Assembly: GCA_937897985.1 (NCBI GenBank)
Contig: CALCBD010000045.1
Location: 1 to 13,912, forward strand
From: an uncultured Paludibacter sp.
GTDB taxonomy: Bacteria; Bacteroidota; Bacteroidia; Bacteroidales; Paludibacteraceae
DNA: 13,912 bases
Reading direction: 5' to 3'
The notes under the pieces were generated by a model, which saw only the letters and a program-made list of their open reading frames with translations, searched no databases and was not told the DNA's origin. Positions within the stretch are counted from its first letter, which is position 1, and each line of letters opens with the position of its first letter. Position numbers and translations under genes: made by a program. This document shows, one piece after another, positions 8,821 through 13,912 of this stretch.

Positions 8821-8854
8821 ATACAAGCCTGAATTATGAAACTCAGGCTTGTAT
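8821..8854 (-). terminator. Perfect 12-bp hairpin after the capsid gene (attenuator or RNA-stabilising)
   Basis: Arms 8821-8832 and 8843-8854 are perfectly complementary (ATACAAGCCTGA / TCAGGCTTGTAT) with a 10-nt loop, 11 nt past the MCP stop in the minus-strand transcript. No T-run follows on the minus strand, so it is not a textbook intrinsic terminator. An attenuator or a 3' stabilising and processing structure for the MCP message is equally plausible. Confidence 0.55.
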
Positions 8855-8865
8855 GATAGTTAGTT

Positions 8866-10266
8866 TTAGAAAATTACCCTGCAGTGTGCTTCGTTATTGG
8901 CTAAGATGTGGCATTTTTCCTCAATAATAGCCTGACCTTTACTATCGGATGTCCGTAGTTGTTTATTGTCAATCGGCAAAATTTCCATACCGTAATTATA
9001 CTCGAATGCATATTTGTGGTCAATTAGGAATCCGCAATTTGCCATACCAATATCCGTTAATGAAGGATCGTCAGCAAAGAATATCTTTTTACCACCGAAG
9101 AATTTAATTGACGAAAATTCAATGTTCAATTCCTTGTCACGATAGGTTTCACCCAACATGTACGGATGATTGAAAATGACTTTTTGGAATTCGGCACTTA
9201 ATTCGCTTCCCATTACCAGGTATTTTTCGTTTGATGAACGATTTCCGTCGAAAACGTATTTACCAAAATCAATTATGGCATCAATATCAATAGTTCCATT
9301 AAAATCGAATTCGCGTCCTGCCTGTGTCCACAGACCTTCTTCGAAATATGCAAGGTCGTCCTGATCTCCGGTATATTTGTTATTCAAATACCCCGACATA
9401 CTTGTACCCAGCCAAAAATCTACCATTTCAGTACGTGTTTTTTCAGCTACAGCCATTTCCATTAAATCCCTGTTGTCCCAGCGAATTTCTTTAGTTGCAT
9501 TATCGTACCAGCCGGTGGTGCCAAATTCAATCAGCGTTTTTTGTACGTAAAACTCCTTGTCGGTAGGCAATACATTGTATAAATCCGAACGAATTTGTTT
9601 TTCAGTTCCAATTCGTGCGCCACGGAGCGCAACAGTAGTGGCTGCAAGTGTAGGCAAACAGTTTTTTGTTGATGATACTTTAGGACCATTCATTGCCTGT
9701 AATATCGGCTTTTTATTACTGTCAAAAGCTACTACATTGGCGAAGAAACATCTTCCTGATGCAGTTGTTCCGTCCGGCAAATATCCTGCAATAGATGGGA
9801 ATCTTACGTTTTGCCCGATATAAAAGTTTGCATTATCAGAACCAAAATCAACTGCGGCCTGTCCCGTTTCTGCGGCTGTGTATAATGTTGCTACTGCTGT
9901 TTTTACCGGTTTTGTTGCTGCTGAATATACCGCTACTTTGTGATCGCCTGTCTTCTTCTTAATTTTGAAATTTTTACCTAACAACGATTTAGCAGTCCAG
10001 TCATACGGAGCAATTTTGATTACCTCGTCGTGTACTTTTCGCATTATTAATTTACCATCGTTGGTCGCTAAAGCCAAATCAAGTGATATTTCACCTGTTC
10101 CTGCTTCACCGGCTCCTTCCGCTCCTTCCGCTAATGCTGTCGCACCTGCTGGAGCTGCATCTGCAAATACAGCGTCTACTCCTGTAATACCAAATACAGT
10201 ACACAGCAATAATACAAATAACATAAAAATTCCGCTACCTTTTGAGTTGAATAAATGAGTTTTCAT
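8866..10266 (-). CDS. Major capsid protein (HK97-type fold likely) with N-terminal signal-like segment
   Basis: A 466-aa protein following the scaffolding gene, the standard position for the major head protein. The body starts near residue 60. KLIMRKVHDEVIKIAPYDWT (72-91) resembles the N-arm region of Bacteroidota phage capsid proteins. The C-terminal part has LVMGSELSAEFQKVIF, GGKKIFFADDPSLTDIGMANCGF, LIDHKYAFEYNYG and a closing NNEAHCRVIF, a pattern I associate with HK97-like MCPs of gut phages. Unusually, residues 1-35 look like a Sec signal peptide: a short basic N-terminus, a hydrophobic core at 13-30 and V-F-A before a D-A-A-P tail. An Ala/Gly/Glu-rich linker (36-58) follows. The only Met codons before the body are 1 and 15, so the hydrophobic segment is hard to explain by a wrong start. 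MCP identity is likely; the membrane segment's role is open. Confidence 0.8.
   Translation of the reverse strand: MKTHLFNSKGSGIFMLFVLLLCTVFGITGVDAVFADAAPAGATALAEGAEGAGEAGTGEISLDLALATNDGKLIMRKVHDEVIKIAPYDWTAKSLLGKNFKIKKKTGDHKVAVYSAATKPVKTAVATLYTAAETGQAAVDFGSDNANFYIGQNVRFPSIAGYLPDGTTASGRCFFANVVAFDSNKKPILQAMNGPKVSSTKNCLPTLAATTVALRGARIGTEKQIRSDLYNVLPTDKEFYVQKTLIEFGTTGWYDNATKEIRWDNRDLMEMAVAEKTRTEMVDFWLGTSMSGYLNNKYTGDQDDLAYFEEGLWTQAGREFDFNGTIDIDAIIDFGKYVFDGNRSSNEKYLVMGSELSAEFQKVIFNHPYMLGETYRDKELNIEFSSIKFFGGKKIFFADDPSLTDIGMANCGFLIDHKYAFEYNYGMEILPIDNKQLRTSDSKGQAIIEEKCHILANNEAHCRVIF
10162..10266 (-). other. Signal-peptide or membrane-anchor coding segment of the capsid gene
   Basis: This segment encodes residues 1-35 of the MCP. 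Lys2, His4 and Lys9 precede a hydrophobic run, IFMLFVLLLCTVFGITGV (13-30). The run is followed by D-A-V-F-A, which satisfies the small-residue -3/-1 rule for signal peptidase I with cleavage after Ala35, or after Ala32. The helix is short and carries Gly26 and Gly29, features also compatible with an intramembrane protease substrate. Cys22 is preceded by Leu rather than Gly/Ala/Ser, so a lipobox is not supported. Confidence 0.65.
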
Positions 10267-10295
10267 ACTTCTTTTTGTTTTTAATTTATAGTTGT

Positions 10296-11102
10296 TTATT
10301 TTTTACTTACAATCTCCATAGTTTCGCTCAATGGCCTGTAAGGTTTATTTTCAGTTTCACTTACCGCTTTTTTGGTTGTTGGTGGTATTTTTTTACTTCC
10401 ACCGATATCCGGTACAGGCATTGATTCGGTTTTTTTACCTTTCATTGCTTCAATTGCTTCGTTGGCACCTTTTGCTTTTGCGGCTTCAAGTTCTGCATCG
10501 TTTATTTGTTCTGCTTCTGCTATCAGGTTTTCGGCATTCAGGGCTTTGTAAACTAACTCAATGGTTTCTGGCGATATTACGCGGTCGGCAAACTGATCGG
10601 CCATGTCGTTTATAGCGTCGTCAATTTTATCGGTCATTTCTTCGTCCAAACCGTTTTCGGCGGCAAATTTTTGCAGATTGGCGCGGTAACTGTTAAAGTT
10701 GTCTTTTACGGTTCTGAACCGGGCTTTGAATTCTTCCTGTCCTTTGCGGAGTTCTGCCAAATCTTCGGCACTGAGTTCGTCCAGTATATTTCCGAATACG
10801 GAACCTAAAGCATACATGATATTTTCGCCGTTAGCTACCATTGCAATGAATTTAGCAAAACGTGGATCTTCTGACAATACAGCTGCTAATTTTTCATTTG
10901 ATGCATTTAATCCATCATATTTGCCTTTTAGTTCATCATGTTGTGAATAACCTTTACCGGCCCAATCAAACAACGTATCATCGTCCGGTTCGTCGGACGC
11001 TTCGGGGTTGCGTTCCTTATACATAGCAAGCATTGCGGCACGTCCACGAGGTCGTTCTTCTACTGCCGGTTCTTTTGCCTGTTCTTCTGCTGTATTAATC
11101 AT
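10296..11102 (-). CDS. Probable capsid scaffolding protein
   Basis: A 268-aa, highly charged, Ala/Glu/Lys-rich helical protein encoded immediately before the MCP gene (29-nt gap). Residues 37-48 are acidic (DEPDDDTLFDWA). Much of 50-215 is heptad-like helix (ELSAEDLAELRKGQEEFKAR, then the AEQINDAELEAAKAKG region). The C-terminus from about 222 is basic and proline-containing (KGKKT, GGSKKIPPTTKK, final VSKK). An acidic coiled body with a basic tail that could bind the capsid shell is the usual layout of phage scaffolding proteins. No protease triad is visible, so a fused maturation protease is not supported. It is the first gene of the leftward operon and starts opposite the plus-strand operon. 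Its promoter must lie in 11103-11241, but I see no good TAnnTTTG box on this strand. Confidence 0.65.
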   Translation of the reverse strand: MINTAEEQAKEPAVEERPRGRAAMLAMYKERNPEASDEPDDDTLFDWAGKGYSQHDELKGKYDGLNASNEKLAAVLSEDPRFAKFIAMVANGENIMYALGSVFGNILDELSAEDLAELRKGQEEFKARFRTVKDNFNSYRANLQKFAAENGLDEEMTDKIDDAINDMADQFADRVISPETIELVYKALNAENLIAEAEQINDAELEAAKAKGANEAIEAMKGKKTESMPVPDIGGSKKIPPTTKKAVSETENKPYRPLSETMEIVSKK

Positions 11103-11211
11103 AATTGTATGAATAAATGTGTGTTATTGTGCTTTGACAATTTTAAAGCTCAAAGAAAATCTATTTTAATAACATTTATTGCCCTATATGATATTATTTC
11201 AAAATAGTTAG

Positions 11212-11219
11212 TATATTTG
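11212..11219 (+). promoter_or_regulatory. Bacteroidota -7 promoter box for the plus-strand operon
   Basis: TATATTTG matches the Bacteroidota -7 consensus TAnnTTTG and is followed by CA, as is common in such promoters. It lies 22 nt before the first ATG of the plus-strand operon, giving a short leader. No convincing TTTG -33 element is visible about 20 nt upstream (the best is TATG near 11187), so the promoter may be weak or activator-dependent. The whole divergent gap 11103-11241 otherwise holds only AT-rich sequence without a strong hairpin or palindrome. Confidence 0.65.
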
Positions 11220-11241
11220 CACTTTATAACTTACATAGTGT

Positions 11242-11562
11242 ATGAGAAACAGGACAGTTTCAGAGGATTTCATTATTAGAAAATGGGATGTAGAAAAGTT
11301 TACTTTCAGGGAAATTTCGGAGATGGATATTCCATGTTGCGCATCACTGAAGACTATACGAAACATAGTTTACAGCGTCGGAGTTGGCGATGATGATGTA
11401 TGGCGTAAAGCCGTATATCGTCGTTTTAGAATCAAGTTTTTAGAACTTCAGGACGTGTCTGCTACTATTTTATGGGTACACGAAAATCAGCCCACAATGC
11501 GGGTGTCGCGAATTACTGTTTACCGGGTTATTAAGGATTACATTAATAGTTTAAAAAAATGA
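11242..11562 (+). CDS. Small putative DNA-binding protein
   Basis: A 106-aa basic protein, first in the plus-strand operon, starting 22 nt after a Bacteroidota -7 box. The C-terminal part (about 68-100) reads like a helix-turn-helix: LELQDVSATILWVHEN, a short turn, then RVSRITVYRVIKDYI. That last stretch has the S-R-x-T-V-Y-R pattern of a recognition helix. The N-terminal half (RTVSEDFIIRKWDVEKFTFR) has no motif I know. It overlaps the rhomboid gene by 4 nt (ATGA), so the two are translationally coupled. As the first gene after a divergent promoter region it could regulate its own operon or the capsid operon; this is inference. I do not recognise a named family. Confidence 0.5.
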   Translation: MRNRTVSEDFIIRKWDVEKFTFREISEMDIPCCASLKTIRNIVYSVGVGDDDVWRKAVYRRFRIKFLELQDVSATILWVHENQPTMRVSRITVYRVIKDYINSLKK

Positions 11563-12047
11563 TTTACATACTTATTTTGGTTTTTATTTTGGTCCACATT
11601 TTATTTGGGCTCGAACTCGGTTATACTGCACAAAGTGCATGGTGGACACATTTCACCTATTGGATGCAACATGGTTCAATTTTGCATCTTTTGCTTAACG
11701 TAGTGTCGTTATTCGGTGTAATGAAAGTACTGGAGCGTTTTATTCGCCCTGTTGTGGTGCTGACTGTGGCTATTGTTATTGCAGTTTTTGTTTCTTGGCT
11801 GGTGAATTATAACAGTGTTCCGGTTGTCGGTGCAAGTGGTGTGGTATATGCGCTTCTTGGTATGTATATTTCAATTATTGTTCGAGGTACCGTTCGTTTT
11901 ACTTCTACCTTCAATATGTGGTTATTCTTCTTTTCTGTTTTTACTTTCCTTATTATTTCATTTTTCAAAACAAATAGTGCCGGTTTATTACACCTGTTTT
12001 CGCTGTGTGCCGGATTTGCATACATTACTTTTAAAAAAAATATATAA
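11559..12047 (+). CDS. Rhomboid-family intramembrane serine protease
   Basis: A 162-aa six-helix membrane protein, close to the minimal rhomboid core. Predicted helices lie near 1-18, 38-57, 63-82, 90-108, 117-136 and 139-157. The catalytic set is complete. H43 and N47 form the HxxxN motif (HLLLN) in helix 2. S93 is the nucleophile in GASG in helix 4. H145 (HLFSLCAGF) lies in helix 6. The spacings N47-S93 (46) and S93-H145 (52) are nearly those of E. coli GlpG (N154, S201, H254). The L1 loop has WWTHFTYWMQHGS in place of the usual WR-x-x-T-[YF]. There are no extra cytosolic domains. It overlaps the gene upstream (ATGA) and the next gene by one base (TAATG). Rhomboids cleave transmembrane segments near their outer end; the substrate here is unknown. 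The neighbouring capsid protein has a membrane-type N-terminus and is a candidate. Confidence 0.85.
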   Translation: MIYILILVFILVHILFGLELGYTAQSAWWTHFTYWMQHGSILHLLLNVVSLFGVMKVLERFIRPVVVLTVAIVIAVFVSWLVNYNSVPVVGASGVVYALLGMYISIIVRGTVRFTSTFNMWLFFFSVFTFLIISFFKTNSAGLLHLFSLCAGFAYITFKKNI

Positions 12048-12244
12048 TGAGCAAAACAACATATACTCGTTCAGCAAAATGCAAGGATTGTAATCAACTG
12101 AGATATTATTATCATGGCAACTTAAAGAGGCATAAATGTATTAGAAATAATACTAACAGATGTTTAAATGATCCAATATGCAATGACTGTAATCTGGAGA
12201 CAGATTGGAATCCTTCTGAAATACCATCGAAATTAATTCAATAA
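12047..12244 (+). CDS. Small cysteine-rich, probably zinc-binding protein
   Basis: A 65-aa protein whose ATG overlaps the rhomboid stop by one base (TAATG). It carries C12-x2-C15, H29-x-C31, C39 and C45-x2-C48, enough ligands for one or two zinc sites. The spacing does not match a named zinc finger that I can place. It is basic in the middle (GNLKRHKCIRNN) and acidic at the end. Nucleic-acid binding or a small zinc-ribbon adaptor role is possible. The tight coupling and the further Cys motifs in the two genes downstream suggest a common pathway. Confidence 0.6.
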   Translation: MSKTTYTRSAKCKDCNQLRYYYHGNLKRHKCIRNNTNRCLNDPICNDCNLETDWNPSEIPSKLIQ

Positions 12245-12255
12245 AAAATACGATT

Positions 12256-13227
12256 ATGTTTAAAGGAAAAGCTATTTATAATCCTTCGGGGAAGGCAGCA
12301 GAATACTCGAAATGGGCTTGCAATTTTTACAAAGGTTGTTCAAACGGCTGTACTTATTGCTATTTGAAAAAAGGCGTACTGGCTCACGCTATGGGTGGAG
12401 ATAAACCAGAACTGAAAGCGTGTTTTAAGGACAAAGATAATGCAATGGAAATTTTCAAAAAAGAACTTACAGCAAATTTAGAAGAATTGAAATACCATGG
12501 TTTGTTTTTTACTTTTACAAGCGACCCGCTTTTGTATGAAACAAAAGAGTTGACCATGTTGGCTATAAATGAATGTTTATGGAATGACATTCCTGTCAAA
12601 CTACTTACTAAGTGCACAAAATATATTAGTCAATTTGCGTATGAGCTACAATGTACAGATTATGAATTGAACAATATTGCTTTCGGTTTCACACTCACTG
12701 GCCACGACGAACTCGAACCAAATGCCAGTACCAATGCTGAACGAATTGAGGCAATGAAGAAATTGCACGAAGCAGGTTTTAAAACATGGGCAAGCATTGA
12801 GCCGATAATTGATTTTGAAAGCAGTAAAAGGATGATTCAGCAATCAACTTACTTCTGCGACCTATATAAAATAGGCCTCGAAAGTGGAAAGAAGTACGAT
12901 AAACAAGAAACAAATCTTTTTATGTTATCGTGCTTAAATTCTTGTGTTCCAAATAACAATAAAATTTATTTCAAAGATTCATTTCTAAAACAAGCAGGTA
13001 TTAATCGAGAAGATTTACATGAAAATTGCGTAACACGCAAATACAATATTTTTACCAGAGGAGATGAATGTTTGGAAGAATGCACTTCTTGTGATAAAAA
13101 GTTTGATATTGAAGATATGGAAAGCGATTCTGAAGGGAATTGGTTTTGTAAAGAATGCTGGAAAGAACTCGAACCTGTAATGAAGGCCGAATACGTAGAA
13201 CTTAAAGCCAAAGAGGAGATTGACTAA
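12256..13227 (+). CDS. Radical SAM enzyme, SPL-like, with C-terminal zinc ribbon
   Basis: A 323-aa protein. GCSNGCTYCYLKKG holds the radical SAM [4Fe-4S] motif C28-x3-C32-x2-C35, preceded by YNPSGKAAEYSKWACNFYKG. This resembles the SPL/COG1533-like family (spore photoproduct lyase relatives), which occurs in Bacteroidota genomes and phages. The TIM-barrel-like body follows, with FTFTSDPLLYE (86-95), PVKLLTKCTKY (113-123), FGFTLTGHDELEPNAS (143-158) and TWASIEPIIDF (177-187). A second module at 276-301 has C276-x2-C279 ... C298-x2-C301, a zinc ribbon or possibly an auxiliary metal site. Radical SAM enzymes make a 5'-deoxyadenosyl radical; the substrate cannot be read from sequence. DNA lesion repair, nucleic-acid modification or peptide modification are all possible. 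The gap to the upstream gene is 11 nt; the next gene's ATG overlaps its stop. Confidence 0.85.
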   Translation: MFKGKAIYNPSGKAAEYSKWACNFYKGCSNGCTYCYLKKGVLAHAMGGDKPELKACFKDKDNAMEIFKKELTANLEELKYHGLFFTFTSDPLLYETKELTMLAINECLWNDIPVKLLTKCTKYISQFAYELQCTDYELNNIAFGFTLTGHDELEPNASTNAERIEAMKKLHEAGFKTWASIEPIIDFESSKRMIQQSTYFCDLYKIGLESGKKYDKQETNLFMLSCLNSCVPNNNKIYFKDSFLKQAGINREDLHENCVTRKYNIFTRGDECLEECTSCDKKFDIEDMESDSEGNWFCKECWKELEPVMKAEYVELKAKEEID

Positions 13228-13817
13228 TGAAAACCAGCATTATCTCATGGCTTTTATTCCATGCCAATAAATCTAAAGACAAAAAATTTTATCCGATAAA
13301 AAACCGGATACTTGAAAAATACGGTCGTAAAACAGATACAGTTGTGCAGTTCATTGAAGGAAAAAAGTGCTTTAACTGCAGAGGTACAGGAAACCATACT
13401 TATTACGATTGGAACGGTTTTGCATATGATCATGATTTTTGTTGGAATTGTAACGGTAGTGGTTGGTATAAACGCCCCCGCTGGAACTGGTTAGATGTGG
13501 TTCAGTTTGGAAAATACAGCTTTCACCAGCCTTATGCTACCACATACGAATCCCCAACTGAAAACGTACATCAGTTTGAAGGGTATGTGGAACATACCAA
13601 CACAAAATACACTGAGTTTGCTCTCTTCCTTATATTTTTAATATATGAACGTGGTTTCATCAATCGATGGTGGAACAACGAAAGACATGGTTGGCGCTCA
13701 TGTTGGTGGTTGCCACGAAACTGGATTAAAAATACTATTCACATATTAAAGCACGGCCGTAAATCATATCCGTTCAGAAAACGAGTTAAAATTAATACAG
13801 ACGATTTGCCTTTTTAA
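13227..13817 (+). CDS. Trp-rich protein with DnaJ-type CxxCxGxG zinc pair
   Basis: A 196-aa protein starting on the last base of the radical SAM stop codon (TAATG). It contains C48-F-N-C51-R-G-T-G and C72-W-N-C75-N-G-S-G, the two halves of a DnaJ-type zinc site, 24 residues apart. No J domain (HPD) is present, so it is not a chaperone DnaJ. The rest is basic and unusually rich in Trp (W8, W62, W73, W76-80 region, then several at 148-166), with a short hydrophobic run at about 131-140. It ends the operon; no clear terminator hairpin follows. Possible roles are metal or iron-sulfur handling for the radical SAM enzyme, or nucleic-acid binding; neither is shown. Confidence 0.6.
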   Translation: MKTSIISWLLFHANKSKDKKFYPIKNRILEKYGRKTDTVVQFIEGKKCFNCRGTGNHTYYDWNGFAYDHDFCWNCNGSGWYKRPRWNWLDVVQFGKYSFHQPYATTYESPTENVHQFEGYVEHTNTKYTEFALFLIFLIYERGFINRWWNNERHGWRSCWWLPRNWIKNTIHILKHGRKSYPFRKRVKINTDDLPF

Positions 13818-13878
13818 ATATATATACTAAAAAAGAAAAATATACTCTCATTTTAAAATATTTAGTTCACATAAATTA

Positions 13879-13911
13879 GGGCAGTGAAACAAGGCAGTGA
13901 AGGGCAGTGAA
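13879..13911. repeat. Three GGCAGTGAA direct repeats at the window edge
   Basis: Copies of (G)GGCAGTGAA lie at 13879-13888, 13893-13901 (one G shorter) and 13902-13911, with 13- and 10-nt steps. The first copy's GTGAA also pairs with TTCAC at 13866-13870. They sit in an AT-rich noncoding stretch (13818-13912) after the operon and may continue beyond the window. They could be iterons, an operator array or a simple tandem repeat. Confidence 0.6.
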
Positions 13912-13912
13912 T

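Noticed and set aside
10201..10266. Lipoprotein signal with Cys22 in the capsid N-terminus
   Set aside because: The residues before Cys22 are Leu-Leu-Leu, lacking the small residue at -1, and the hydrophobic run continues past the Cys.
10331..10615. Leu-rich open frame on the plus strand opposite the scaffolding gene
   Set aside because: It is the antisense of a Glu/Ala/Lys-rich helical gene, which naturally reads as Leu/Phe-rich; there is no start context and the minus-strand gene explains the DNA.
10296..11102. Capsid maturation protease fused to the scaffold
   Set aside because: No Ser-His or Asp catalytic motif pattern is visible in this charged helical protein.
13227..13817. DnaJ chaperone
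   Set aside because: There is no J domain or HPD motif, and only two of the usual four CxxCxGxG motifs are present.
13879..13911. Start of a CRISPR array
   Set aside because: The repeat unit is only 9-10 nt with 0-4 nt between copies, far from repeat-spacer dimensions, and no cas gene is near.

Overview
The window looks like part of a double-stranded DNA phage or prophage genome from a Bacteroidota (probably Bacteroidales) host. Three things point there. The DNA is AT-rich, with tightly packed genes whose upstream regions are A-rich and lack clear Shine-Dalgarno sites. A divergent intergenic region carries a Bacteroidota-type -7 box (TATATTTG). The surface proteins use domains common in that phylum: a FISUMP domain, fibronectin-III-like repeats and a LamG-like fold. 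No integrase, attachment site, tRNA or host gene is visible, so a free phage cannot be told from a prophage.

Positions 1-11102 hold the virion module, all on the minus strand and read right to left. The order is a scaffolding-like protein, the major capsid protein (MCP), a coiled-coil protein, a putative head-tail adaptor, a 220-aa fibre-like protein, a 1372-aa FN3-like giant fibre, a 261-aa fibre or decoration-like protein, a 584-aa LamG/FISUMP adhesin, and the first 33 codons of one more gene cut by the window edge. Most gaps are 1-7 nt. The exceptions are two hairpin-bearing gaps on either side of the 191-aa gene, which could step down expression after the capsid gene. No tape measure or tail tube lies between adaptor and fibres, which fits a short-tailed virion. 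Portal and terminase are not in the window.

Positions 11103-11241 are a divergent control region. Positions 11242-13817 are a plus-strand operon of five genes joined by stop/start overlaps or short gaps: a small putative DNA-binding protein, a complete-looking rhomboid intramembrane serine protease, a small Cys-rich protein, a radical SAM enzyme with a C-terminal zinc ribbon, and a Trp-rich protein with a DnaJ-type CxxCxGxG pair. The right edge holds three copies of a GGCAGTGAA repeat.

The most unusual combination is an MCP that begins with what looks like a Sec signal peptide or membrane anchor, encoded about 1.3 kb from a phage-borne rhomboid protease with the full H/N/S/H catalytic set at GlpG-like spacing. 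This suggests, but does not prove, a membrane-associated capsid maturation step. The radical SAM and zinc-protein cluster next to it has no function I can name.
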